Positions 41,682 through 50,047 of a DNA stretch of 64,000 nt are shown here, in pieces. The stretch's first letter is position 1. Every line of letters starts with the position of its first letter. Origin of the DNA: Alistipes sp. (GTDB lineage Bacteria > Bacteroidota > Bacteroidia > Bacteroidales > Rikenellaceae). The DNA lies in assembly GCA_017451685.1 (NCBI GenBank), contig JAFTNV010000022.1:54354-118353 (forward strand). The letters are read 5' to 3'. The notes under the pieces are model-generated. The model was not told the DNA's origin. It was given only the letters and a program-made list of their open reading frames with translations, and searched no databases. The translations under genes and the position numbers were made by a program.

Positions 41682-43232
41682 TTACTTAATCTTGCCAATA
41701 TATACACAACGATATTTTTTATCTCCAAAATTCCAACCACCCGAGCCTATAAGGGTTATACAATAGTAATCACCAGACTTCTGTATGTTAATCGTTACAT
41801 TATCATAGTCATCAGCATATCCCCATTGGTTAGAATCATATTCTATACCGCCATCATATGTATTACACTCCAAGGCTGAACTTGAACTAAACGAACTAAC
41901 AGCCTTATAGTCTCCAGCTTCAATTTCAGATAATCCAGAATTAAAAATAATATTCCAGCGTAGACCATTGGTTGTTTTTACCTCTATAGCATTATTTTCA
42001 TTAAGACCCTCAGAGAGTATTGTGTATGTGAAATCATAATCATACGTACTGCCTTCTCCGGGAATAGTAAACTCAGGTACATCCTCACCGCCTTCACCGC
42101 CTTCGTTACCAGTCTCAGGAGCATCCAAGCCCTCAATAGCACCAGTGTAACCAATAAAGTCATAGTAACCTACATTCCACTCGTATACGCTAAATGGTGC
42201 GATTGTATATACTCCATCAGCATAAGACACAGCTATAGGCGTGTACACAGATACATATGTGCCATTGTGATAAATGGCAGCAATATAGTTAGCGGCCTGC
42301 CAATCGCTCGACTGCCAATTACCTGGAGTGATAAAGTTGTTACCCATAGTCTTAAATGCTACGGCAAAAGTCTCATCCGTTGACATAGTAAATGTTACAA
42401 GGACATCGTTGGCCTGCGCAGTACCACCATAATAGTGTGTACCTGCCACAGCAGATTTCACAGTGAGTTCGGCCTCTGTCTCGAGTTTAGAAACCGAGAA
42501 TGTAGATACACGACCCTTCACGAAAGCAAGAGGCTTCTCAGGTGTAGGAGTGATAGTCTTTGAGTACATCTTACCATTAGCATTGAATGCCTTAACGATA
42601 AGCTCGGTTACTGTAAACTCCTGAGCAGCAAACCAGAATACATTGTCAACTACGTTTGTAGCATAAATGTTGTATGAGGTACCTCCATTAATGATAAGCT
42701 CAACACGTGCAATCTCGAAATCCTCGGGAGTATTAACGGTCATCTTACCATAGGCTACCTCGTGCTTCATCTGCGCTGATGCGACACCGTCTACTACAGC
42801 CACATCCTTGGCCTGAAGAATGTGAACTGCAGGGTCAACTGAGTTGGCGCGAGGCGTCTGAGTCTTAAGGACATTCATGTCCATAGTATCTGTAGAATAC
42901 CATGCTGTATAGGGTGAACATACGTTGATAGAGGCAACAGCACCATCAAGAGTTGCACTAAAATTACCCTCAGCATCAACGGTAGTGTCTGTATTTCCAC
43001 CATCGTAGAAGATAGCGATCTTCTCCTCGCCATCCCATGCTGACTGGTAAGCGGTCTCGCCCTCCTCCTTAGAAAGGAAGCCTGAACGTGTGTCGTCGTT
43101 TGCGATGGTAGCAACACCCGTGATAACGGTCTTCTGCTCTGTCTTGTTAGTCTCGTCGTTACCCTTCTCACATGCTGTGAATGCCATTGCAGCTACTGCA
43201 ACAAGCATCAAATTCTTAAACAAATTTTTCAT
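41682..43232 (-). CDS. Fimbrillin-like surface lipoprotein, 516 aa
   Basis: A lipoprotein starting MKNLFKNLMLVAVAAMAFTAC (Cys 21). The N-terminal half follows the fimbrillin (Mfa-like) plan: a Thr-rich start (TVITGVATIANDDTRSGFLS), AWDGEEKIAIFYDGG, SINVCSPYTAWYSTD, then AQMKHEVAYGKMTVNTPEDF, with EIARVELIINGGTSYNIYA and KPLAFVKGRVSTFSVSKLE closing the module. The C-terminal half adds two further beta domains separated by a GNEGGEGGEDVPEF linker and ends in SGGWNFGDKKYRCVYIGKIK-like sequence. Base composition is more AT-rich than the recF or TPR genes nearby, suggesting a different history. It is preceded in the same transcript by a 44-residue gene. Confidence 0.8.
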   Translation of the reverse strand: MKNLFKNLMLVAVAAMAFTACEKGNDETNKTEQKTVITGVATIANDDTRSGFLSKEEGETAYQSAWDGEEKIAIFYDGGNTDTTVDAEGNFSATLDGAVASINVCSPYTAWYSTDTMDMNVLKTQTPRANSVDPAVHILQAKDVAVVDGVASAQMKHEVAYGKMTVNTPEDFEIARVELIINGGTSYNIYATNVVDNVFWFAAQEFTVTELIVKAFNANGKMYSKTITPTPEKPLAFVKGRVSTFSVSKLETEAELTVKSAVAGTHYYGGTAQANDVLVTFTMSTDETFAVAFKTMGNNFITPGNWQSSDWQAANYIAAIYHNGTYVSVYTPIAVSYADGVYTIAPFSVYEWNVGYYDFIGYTGAIEGLDAPETGNEGGEGGEDVPEFTIPGEGSTYDYDFTYTILSEGLNENNAIEVKTTNGLRWNIIFNSGLSEIEAGDYKAVSSFSSSSALECNTYDGGIEYDSNQWGYADDYDNVTINIQKSGDYYCITLIGSGGWNFGDKKYRCVYIGKIK

Positions 43233-43246
43233 AGTTGCAATAGTTG

Positions 43247-43381
43247 TTAGAAATCACCATACAGATCCTCGGCTGCATCGTCGATGTTCGCCGACATTGT
43301 GAAGCCCTGCTCTACGACCGTAGAGATTACTTCGAGTTCGGGTGCGACATAACCCTCCCCCTGTAGAAAGATTTTTTTCAT
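43247..43381 (-). CDS. Small 44-residue protein ahead of the lipoprotein gene
   Basis: An ATG at 43381 opens 44 codons ending in TAA 14 bases before the lipoprotein start. The product begins MKKIFLQGEGYVAPELEVIS and ends DDAAEDLYGDF. The plan (short basic start, Y-x-x-P-E-x-E-V, an acidic aromatic C-terminus) is that of many tiny Bacteroidales proteins encoded beside surface lipoproteins, none of known function. It has no full signal peptide. It lies between the -7 box at 43583 and the lipoprotein gene, so the two are probably co-transcribed. It could be a small secreted or regulatory peptide, or a leader. Confidence 0.6.
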   Translation of the reverse strand: MKKIFLQGEGYVAPELEVISTVVEQGFTMSANIDDAAEDLYGDF

Positions 43382-43582
43382 AGTTAATTTATAATTAAGG
43401 TTTTTGGTTTTTGTCTGCTACAGTGCCAAGCGTTTAACACTCAGCCCTCGGCTCAAAGTATCGGCACAACACGCACAGCGCACACGCCAAGGCCCGAAGC
43501 CGGCAATGTAATATGACGAGATAGGGATTACAAACTAACCACAAAACACTGACTCTCACTACCTATAACACCAATTACGCCA

Positions 43583-43590
43583 CAAATATA
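43583..43590 (-). promoter_or_regulatory. -7 box for the 44-residue gene and fimbrillin-like gene
   Basis: CAAATATA, reverse complement of TATATTTG. The leader to the 44-residue ATG is about 195 bases and GC-rich in part (43430-43510); I see no known regulatory RNA in it. Confidence 0.5.
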
Positions 43591-43674
43591 GAAATAATTT
43601 CCTAACAACGAGCACGAAAGTGAAAAAAATTATAGCGAACGAGTAAAAAAGTGTATGGTTTGGTGTTTTTTGAG

Positions 43675-43682
43675 TATATTTG
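43675..43682 (+). promoter_or_regulatory. -7 box for recF
   Basis: TATATTTG, exact TAnnTTTG, 62 bases before the recF ATG. Confidence 0.55.
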
Positions 43683-43744
43683 CAGAGAGGAAGGCGATGG
43701 ACCCTCCCGCCAACCGACGATTACCAACTAACAGTCACAGGAGT

Positions 43745-44830
43745 ATGAGGATAGAGAAGATAGCGATAGTAGACTTCAAGAACATAAGCGACGAGCAGGT
43801 AGTGCTGGCCGAGGGTATAAACTGCTTCGTGGGGGACAATGGCGCGGGAAAGACCAACATACTCGATGCCGTGCATTACCTATCCCTCGCACGCTCGATG
43901 CACACGATAGCCGACACGCAGAGCGTGAAGCATGGCGCCGAGGGTTTCATCATCGACGGCAGCTTCCTATGCAGCGAGAGGCGCGAGAGGGTTGTATGCA
44001 GCTACACGCGGCGCGGGGGTAAGCTCCTAAAGCGCAACGGCAAGGAGTACGACAAGCTATCGGAGCACGTGGGGCACTTTCCTATAGTCGTCGTGGCGCC
44101 CGCCGACACCGCCCTCATAAGCGATGCCGCGGAGGAGCGACGACGATACATAAACCGTCTGATATCGCAGATAGACCGCACATATCTCGCAGCCCTCATG
44201 CGTTACAACGGCGCACTACAAGAGCGCAACAAGCTACTCAAGGCATCGCCCGCGGAGGATATGCTCCTCATATACGACGGCATGCTCGGCGCTGCGGCCG
44301 ACACTATATACCGCAAGCGCAAGGAGGCAATAGAGCGCATGTTACCCCTCGTGGCACACTACTACGCCCTACTATCCGAGGGGCGCGAGGAGGTAGGCAT
44401 AGAGTATCGCTCGGAGCTACACAACGCACCGCTCGCGGAGATACTCCTCGCGTGTCGTCAGAAGGACATCGTAAACGAGCACACAACAGCGGGCGTACAT
44501 CGCGACGACATAGCATTCACCATAGCGGGCTACCCCCTACGCAAGTATGGGTCCGAGGGGCAGCAGAAGTCGTTCCTCATAGCCCTCAAGCTCGCGGAGT
44601 ATGCACTCATGGCCGAGCATACGGGCATGAGGCCCATACTCCTCTTGGACGACCTCTTCGACAAGCTCGACATGCGGCGCGTGGCGCAGCTGTTGAAGCT
44701 CGTAGGCGGTGACGACTTCGGGCAGATACTCATAACCGACTGCAACAAGCACCGCCTTGAACACACGCTCGGCGTGGCCGAGGCCGACTACAAGCTATTC
44801 ACCATAAGCGACGGAGGCATAGAGCGATGA
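43745..44830 (+). CDS. recF: DNA replication and repair protein RecF
   Basis: Loads RecA at single-strand gaps together with RecO and RecR. The 361-aa protein starts MRIEKIAIVDFKNISDEQVV (ATG 43745 after an AGGAG site; longer in-frame starts upstream precede the promoter). Walker A FVGDNGAGKTNILDAVHYLS is at residues about 28-47, the SMC-like signature region includes YGSEGQQKSFLIALKLAEYA, and Walker B ILLLDDLFDKLD is at about 300-311. Length is normal. Its TGA overlaps the ATG of the DUF721 gene (ATGA), so the two are translationally coupled, as in other Bacteroidota. Confidence 0.96.
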   Translation: MRIEKIAIVDFKNISDEQVVLAEGINCFVGDNGAGKTNILDAVHYLSLARSMHTIADTQSVKHGAEGFIIDGSFLCSERRERVVCSYTRRGGKLLKRNGKEYDKLSEHVGHFPIVVVAPADTALISDAAEERRRYINRLISQIDRTYLAALMRYNGALQERNKLLKASPAEDMLLIYDGMLGAAADTIYRKRKEAIERMLPLVAHYYALLSEGREEVGIEYRSELHNAPLAEILLACRQKDIVNEHTTAGVHRDDIAFTIAGYPLRKYGSEGQQKSFLIALKLAEYALMAEHTGMRPILLLDDLFDKLDMRRVAQLLKLVGGDDFGQILITDCNKHRLEHTLGVAEADYKLFTISDGGIER

Positions 44831-45117
44831 AGCGTACAGCACCAAGGAGCATAGGCGAGATACTCACCGAGTTCTTCGAGCGACCATACGTGGCGCGCAA
44901 GATTGCCGAGGGTCGCGTGCCCGACATCTGGGCCGAGGTTGTGGGGCCACAGATGGCCGCAGCGACACGCGAGGTACGCCTCGAGCGCGGCATATTATAT
45001 ATAGGTATGACCTCGGGCGTGGCACGACAAGAGGTATTCTACCGGCGCGACAGCCTCGCAGCAGAGATAAACCGCCGTGCCGGCCACGACATAGTGCGCA
45101 GCATTGTGGTGCGATAG
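44827..45117 (+). CDS. DUF721 (DciA-like) protein
   Basis: A 96-aa protein of the DUF721 family. It has the core SIGEILTEFFERPYVARKIA, then IWAEVVGPQMAAATREVRLE and the strand-rich end RGILYIGMTSGVARQEVFY, related to the KH-like domain of DciA, which loads the replicative helicase DnaB in bacteria without DnaC/DnaI. A replication role is therefore plausible, and coupling to recF fits. The stop is followed 26 bases later by a strong terminator. Confidence 0.85.
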   Translation: MKRTAPRSIGEILTEFFERPYVARKIAEGRVPDIWAEVVGPQMAAATREVRLERGILYIGMTSGVARQEVFYRRDSLAAEINRRAGHDIVRSIVVR

Positions 45118-45143
45118 CGCGACCAACCGTGAGGTGTGAGCAC

Positions 45144-45184
45144 AAAAAGAGAGTGTCTGGCGTTTTGCCAGACACTCTCTTTTT
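45144..45184. terminator. Strong bidirectional terminator
   Basis: AAAAAGAGAGTGTCTGGC pairs perfectly with GCCAGACACTCTCTTTTT across a five-base loop, between recF-DUF721 and the convergent 943-aa lipoprotein gene. Confidence 0.93.
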
Positions 45185-45198
45185 GCATCGTCGCTATA

Positions 45199-48030
45199 TT
45201 AGCCATTTATAGCCTCCTCGAGAGTCCAATCGGTAAGTTCCTTCTCGGTGGTGGGGTCGTAGACAAACGGCTCGTGGAAGTTGCCATCCTCGCCAACCCA
45301 TGTGGTGAAGATAAGAGTCACTCCCTTAGTGCCATAGAAGCATTTATTGTAGACACCCTCGGTGTAGTCCTGAGTCTTAGTAACCCACTCATCATGATCA
45401 AAGCGACCATCACCGTTGATATCCTCCATAGTCTTCCACTCACGTGTATAGATGCCATCCTCCTCGTATACACACATGCGACCCTCGTCGTTCTTGCCCG
45501 TATCGCACATAGATATCATGTATGAGATAAGCTTCTCAACAGTATTGATATTAGTGCCAAGCTCCTCGTTTACGAAGTTGTCGGGGTGCAAGGCTATACT
45601 GTAGGCTACATAGCCCTCCTGGGGAAGAATAAACCACTGGATATTGAAGAACTCAACATCGCTGGTCTCACCCATAGTAAGCGTAGGCTTACCCTCGGCC
45701 CAGTTAGCATCCGTCTTCTTAACAACGGTACCCAAATCCGAGATGGGAATGATGTATGTCGCCTTGGGCTGCGAGTACATACCCTCGGCATCAACAGCCA
45801 TGACAACAAGAGCATACTCCAAGTCGATAGTGAGGCCCGAGATGACTATCATGCCCTCCTCCATGGCGTACTCCTCCTTCGAGGTGTCGCAGATGCGGCT
45901 ATCCTCGGGGTGCGCGATGATATACTCACCCGCCTTCTTGGCAGTGCCACCGAAGTCGCTCCAGTCGCGGCTATTCGTGGGAACGCATACATATACATAC
46001 TTAGCAGCGCCCTCGCAGGTGACAGCAACAGCAGTCCTGCTTGAGGTGTACTCCTTAACCTCGAGCTCTACCTTAAGCGTGTTATACTCGAACTTCTTAG
46101 TCTTAAACACCTCCGAGTAGAACTTACCATACTTACCATCAGCTCCTACGGCCATAGCAAAGAGCGTGAACTCCTCGCCCGCCTTAGCCTTGGTATAGGC
46201 AGCCTCGACAGCCTCCGTAGAGATTACGCGCGTACCATCGCGCAACAGAGCAGCCACACGTGCCGCATCGTCGGGGTATGCTGTAGTCTCGTACGACGGA
46301 ACAAACATATAGTACATGGCGATATGGCCGGCCGTTGTTGAGAGCGTAGTGGTGATGTCTGTATAGCCAATAACGCTATTCGACGTGCTAACCTCTACAT
46401 CGCCACCCTCAGCAAAGGCCGCAGTCTTGAACGACCAGTGGCGCACGTTGTCCTCAAGGATGACATTCGTACCGCGATCCGTGATATACCACGCTACATA
46501 CTCCGTATCGGGGAGGAGGTACTTCGTGGCAGGGTCGAACAACGTAAGGAACGAGCCCTCGTACGTGGCAGCATCGTTGGTAAAGGTGAGGTAGTCGGGA
46601 TTCTCGGTGTAGTATGCAGCGAGAGCCTCAGCATCGAAGTCCTCAGCAAAGCTATAGCCGAGCATATAACCCTTCGAGCCCGTAGCCGTGAGCTTGATGT
46701 TCACATCGGTAAAGCCCGCATTCGCAACCGTAAACGTGCTCACCGTATGCGTGAAGTTAACGGTCATAATCTCATCCTCGAGGATGTACAAGTCGCCATC
46801 GGCATCCGTGCGGGGCGACACATACCAGAAGGTGTACTCCGTGCCGGCCGTCATCTTCGCGCTACGTGCATCAGCATAGGTAACATAGGCATCAACAGTC
46901 TCCATGAACGACAACTGACGAACATACTTCTGAGCATTACCGCCATCCACGGCCGTATTGTCCATGATGCTCTCGCACCACGTCTTAAGGTACGGAAGGT
47001 ATGTCTCCTCGTACTTCTCGGCATCAACAATACCGTAGAGCATATAGTTCAAGCCGTAGCCCGCGTGGATGTGGAAGCCCTCCTCGGTGAAGTATACCTC
47101 GGCAGCGTTCGTCGAGAGCTTGATGCGTGCTATTGCCGACGAGCCATTGTTGAAGACAACCATCAACTTAGCGATACCCTCTGCCTCGGCAGCACCTGCG
47201 AGAATCTCGTCGAGCGTAGGCGCGGTGAAGACCATCGTCATGGTGCCACGCTTCGTGTCGTGCTCTACATCGCAGCCCCAGCCCGAAGGTATCTGCGTCA
47301 TGAAGTCGGCAGCATCCTCGGCATCAACAGTGAAGGGCACGGTGCAGCCGTAGGCAGCAAACAACGAGTCGTAGGGAAGGATGAGGCGGCCATTCTGCAT
47401 GCCCACCTTGATGGTCGAGCCATCGTTGAGCGTGATGAGGCAGTAGAGAGCTATAGGATTGCCATCCTCGTCCTCCTGCCAGTCAGAGTATACAACGTCG
47501 ATGTCTACGAACAACGCATCTGCCGCAGACTCGCTATAACCCGTCGTAATCCATGTTGTGCCACCATCGAACGACACCTCGATAGCGCCATCGCTCTCGC
47601 GTGTCTGGGGTGCAACAGCACCAACGGGAACATTCTTGCCACCAACCTGTATGGGGTGTGTCGTGCCCAGGCCGTCGATGAGTGCCCAGTAGAGAACACC
47701 GTCAATCTCGGTCACGGTGACAACATTCGCGGGAGTATCCGCACCCTTGGGATAGATCGTCAGCTTCATGCCGTTCGAGAGCGTAACCTCGGTACTACCG
47801 TCGCTCTTCTGCGACACCTCGGTGATGACGATGCCGTTCACAAGGTCGGTGAGAGCGCCAAGCTCATTCTCCACCTGCGTGCGGAGGTCGGTCACCTCCT
47901 GCTTAATCGAGTCAAGCTCCTTCCAAATCTCGGTGTCGTCATACGTACACGACGTAACCGAAGAGGCCAGGAGTGCTGTTGTAGCCAATGCAGCCACCAC
48001 AGACTTAAGATTCATAAAAAACTTCTTCAT
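45199..48030 (-). CDS. Large surface lipoprotein with PL29-type N-terminal domain
   Basis: A 943-aa lipoprotein. The N-terminus (MKKFFMNLKSVVAALATTAL, then LASSVTSC, Cys about 28) is followed by a coiled-coil start DDTEIWKELDSIKQEVTDLR and a beta domain (IVITEVSQKSDGSTEVTLSN; MKLTIYPKGAD), the arrangement annotated in Bacteroidota as PL29 family lyase N-terminal domain. Several beta-sandwich modules follow, of which at least three share the AEYTFWYVSPRTDADG / TEYVAWYITDRGTN / EEFTLFAMAVGADGKYGKF pattern of Fn3-like repeats. There is no recognisable lyase catalytic domain, so carbohydrate cleavage is not implied. It likely sits on the cell surface as a binding or scaffold protein. Confidence 0.78.
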   Translation of the reverse strand: MKKFFMNLKSVVAALATTALLASSVTSCTYDDTEIWKELDSIKQEVTDLRTQVENELGALTDLVNGIVITEVSQKSDGSTEVTLSNGMKLTIYPKGADTPANVVTVTEIDGVLYWALIDGLGTTHPIQVGGKNVPVGAVAPQTRESDGAIEVSFDGGTTWITTGYSESAADALFVDIDVVYSDWQEDEDGNPIALYCLITLNDGSTIKVGMQNGRLILPYDSLFAAYGCTVPFTVDAEDAADFMTQIPSGWGCDVEHDTKRGTMTMVFTAPTLDEILAGAAEAEGIAKLMVVFNNGSSAIARIKLSTNAAEVYFTEEGFHIHAGYGLNYMLYGIVDAEKYEETYLPYLKTWCESIMDNTAVDGGNAQKYVRQLSFMETVDAYVTYADARSAKMTAGTEYTFWYVSPRTDADGDLYILEDEIMTVNFTHTVSTFTVANAGFTDVNIKLTATGSKGYMLGYSFAEDFDAEALAAYYTENPDYLTFTNDAATYEGSFLTLFDPATKYLLPDTEYVAWYITDRGTNVILEDNVRHWSFKTAAFAEGGDVEVSTSNSVIGYTDITTTLSTTAGHIAMYYMFVPSYETTAYPDDAARVAALLRDGTRVISTEAVEAAYTKAKAGEEFTLFAMAVGADGKYGKFYSEVFKTKKFEYNTLKVELEVKEYTSSRTAVAVTCEGAAKYVYVCVPTNSRDWSDFGGTAKKAGEYIIAHPEDSRICDTSKEEYAMEEGMIVISGLTIDLEYALVVMAVDAEGMYSQPKATYIIPISDLGTVVKKTDANWAEGKPTLTMGETSDVEFFNIQWFILPQEGYVAYSIALHPDNFVNEELGTNINTVEKLISYMISMCDTGKNDEGRMCVYEEDGIYTREWKTMEDINGDGRFDHDEWVTKTQDYTEGVYNKCFYGTKGVTLIFTTWVGEDGNFHEPFVYDPTTEKELTDWTLEEAING

Positions 48031-48098
48031 ATAGTTATTTTTTAATAGTTTGTTGCCTTATCACAACCGCCACAACGCATTGAGGCATAACCGAAATA

Positions 48099-48106
48099 CA
48101 AAAATA
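48099..48106 (-). promoter_or_regulatory. -7 box for the 943-aa lipoprotein gene
   Basis: CAAAAATA, reverse complement of TATTTTTG, 69 bases upstream of the start. Confidence 0.5.
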
Positions 48107-48204
48107 TGAATTAAAATTCAGATTTACAAATTTATCTTTCATCAATTGCATTTTTTTGCATAAAAATGGGGATTGGCGCGGGTGATGGAATAATGCGATT
48201 GATG

Positions 48205-48309
48205 ATAAAAAAAACAACAAAGACAACAGAGAGATAAACGACTACGCAGACGAATCGCGTCCGGAACATCGTTGTTGTCTCTGTTGTCCTTGCTATCCTG
48301 GTTGTCCCT
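48205..48309. repeat. Family F: facing arrays of 9-bp units, second copy
   Basis: Left arm ACAACAAAGACAACAGAGAG then ATAAACGACTACGCAGAC; right arm GTTGTTGTCTCTGTTGTCC and GCTATCCTGGTTGTCC. The AGAGATAAACGAC segment matches 41450-41551. The right end runs into the stop codon of ssb at 48309. Confidence 0.7.
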
Positions 48310-48791
48310 TAGAATGGAAGGTCATCCGGATCCTCCGCAGGGAGTGCGGGGGCGGGAGCAGGTGCGGGTGCGGGTGCGGGTGCTGGTGCCGAAGCCTGTG
48401 GCTGATATGCCGGCTGTGCAGGCTGTTGATACGCGGGCTGCGTGGGTTGTGGCGCTGCGCCCTCCTGGCGACGGCCGAGGAGCTTCATCTCGTCAGCGAC
48501 AATCTCCGTGGCGTAGTGTTTAACACCCTCACGCTCCCACTCGCGGGTGCGAAGGCTACCCTCGATATAGAGTTGTGAGCCACGACGCACATACTTATCG
48601 GCAACCTCGGCAAGGCCACGCCACAGTGTGACGGTATGCCACTCGGTATGCTCGGTGGTCTCGTTTGTCTGGCGGTTGAAGATACGCTCCGACGTGGCAA
48701 GGCGCACACGTGTGACCTTAACGCCTGTCTCAAGGGTACGAACCTCGGGGTCCATGCCCACATTTCCGACTAATATTACCTTATTTATCAT
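48309..48791 (-). CDS. ssb: Single-stranded DNA-binding protein
   Basis: A 160-aa SSB. The OB fold is complete: MINKVILVGNVGMDPEVRTL at the start (ATG 48791, chosen over an in-frame start seven codons upstream that adds no conserved sequence), then VRLATSERIFNRQTNETTEH, EWHTVTLWRGLAEVADKYV and KGSQLYIEGSL-like RRGSQLYIEGSLRTREWERE. A Gln/Pro/Ala linker including repeated PA units leads to the acidic tip EDPDDLPF that recruits partner proteins. It is 29 bases downstream of lpxK and probably shares that transcript. Its stop codon is contiguous with a family F repeat. Confidence 0.97.
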   Translation of the reverse strand: MINKVILVGNVGMDPEVRTLETGVKVTRVRLATSERIFNRQTNETTEHTEWHTVTLWRGLAEVADKYVRRGSQLYIEGSLRTREWEREGVKHYATEIVADEMKLLGRRQEGAAPQPTQPAYQQPAQPAYQPQASAPAPAPAPAPAPAPALPAEDPDDLPF

Positions 48792-48820
48792 ATCGTTATC
48801 GTTTGTTATCAACGGTTTAG

Positions 48821-49888
48821 TTACCTATTTGCGACATTCTTCTTCGCCTCGTACTTTATCTCAGCAATAAGGTTGCCACGCAGATCCGTATCGGGGCCCT
48901 CGACAAAGTCGATATGTATGGGCAGGAAGTACATGGCACGCATCAGCGCCTCAGGGAGCTTCGAGCGGCGCAGGCGCACGGCATCCTTCTCTGTCATAAT
49001 GATGATGGCGCGAGGGTTATGTCGTAGTTTCTCGTAGAGGCGGCGCATATCCTCGGCGGTGAAGTTATGGTGGTCGCCAAAAAGCATCTTGTCGACGACA
49101 TTGAAGCGCACCTCCGCCTCGCGGACAAAGGGTCGCGGGTTGCCGATGCCCGAGAGGAGTATCGCCTGCTGGCCATAGTTGACCTCCTCGCGGTCGTCGA
49201 AGTTAAAGAGCGGGCACACCCTGCGGCTCTCGATGCGCGAGAAGTATACCTTCTGGTATGCCACCGTGCGCAACTTATTACGCCATAGGCGCTTGTCGAG
49301 CGGCGTCATCTCGTCCGAGCACTTCGTAACGACAAAGAGGTGTGCTGCTGTGAGGCGCGAGCGTAGGTCGCGAAGACGACCCAGCGGTAGCATCTTGTCA
49401 TCCTCCACAGGGCGCGTAGAGTCTATGAGGATGATGTTAACCTTAGCCTTAACCTTGCGGTGCTGGAAGCCATCGTCCATGATTATGAGCGTGATGTCGG
49501 GGTGCTCCTTGCGTATACGCTCGATGCCCGCCACCCTATCCTCCGATACGACGATGACCGTCTCGGGCGACTTGAGCTTCATCTGCAGGGGCTCGTCACC
49601 CACATCGAGGTACGAGTCCGTAGTCTGCACCTCGCGGTAGCCCTTGGTGCGACGGCCATAGCCGCGCGAGAGGACCGCAATGCGGTAGTCGGTGCTGAGC
49701 GTGGCGATAAGGTACTCAACCATAGGGGTCTTGCCCGTGCCACCCACGGTGATGTTTCCCACGCACACGATGGGTATATCGAAGGTGTGGCTCTTGAACA
49801 CACCCCAATCGTAGAGGCGATGGCGAATCATTATCACCATCGTATATATCCACGATATTATGCCCAAAATTACCTTCATAGTATTCAT
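48821..49888 (-). CDS. lpxK: Tetraacyldisaccharide 4'-kinase
   Basis: Phosphorylates the 4' position of the lipid A disaccharide at the inner membrane. The 355-aa protein starts with a membrane-associating helix (VILGIISWIYTMVIMIRHRL) and has the P-loop GNITVGGTGKTPMVEYLIAT (about residues 43-62). RGYGRRTKGYREVQ, VGDEPLQMKLK and IIMDDGFQHRKVKAKVNIIL are LpxK landmarks. It confirms a Gram-negative outer membrane with lipid A. Many Bacteroides later remove this phosphate with LpxF, not seen here. The promoter at 49920-49951 is divergent from the M23 peptidase gene. Confidence 0.96.
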   Translation of the reverse strand: MNTMKVILGIISWIYTMVIMIRHRLYDWGVFKSHTFDIPIVCVGNITVGGTGKTPMVEYLIATLSTDYRIAVLSRGYGRRTKGYREVQTTDSYLDVGDEPLQMKLKSPETVIVVSEDRVAGIERIRKEHPDITLIIMDDGFQHRKVKAKVNIILIDSTRPVEDDKMLPLGRLRDLRSRLTAAHLFVVTKCSDEMTPLDKRLWRNKLRTVAYQKVYFSRIESRRVCPLFNFDDREEVNYGQQAILLSGIGNPRPFVREAEVRFNVVDKMLFGDHHNFTAEDMRRLYEKLRHNPRAIIIMTEKDAVRLRRSKLPEALMRAMYFLPIHIDFVEGPDTDLRGNLIAEIKYEAKKNVANR

Positions 49889-49919
49889 CTATCGGGCTGT
49901 GCTCAGCCTACAATTCGGT

Positions 49920-49951
49920 CAAAGATAGTGTATTTTTTTGTAACGACCAAA
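49920..49951 (-). promoter_or_regulatory. Promoter for lpxK-ssb
   Basis: CAAAGATA at 49920-49927 and CAAA at 49948-49951, spacing 20 bases, reverse strand. Confidence 0.7.
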
Positions 49952-50033
49952 TCGTACTACCTTTTGCGCGATTTTTTTACGTCACAGCGATACATATATA
50001 ATATAAATATTAGGCAAAGAACAAAATAAATCG

Positions 50034-50041
50034 TACCTTTG
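50034..50041 (+). promoter_or_regulatory. -7 box for the M23 peptidase, with almost no leader
   Basis: TACCTTTG ends six bases before the ATG at 50048, so the transcript should start at or next to the start codon. A second in-frame ATG is at 50060. Confidence 0.6.
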
Positions 50042-50047
50042 CCGAAT

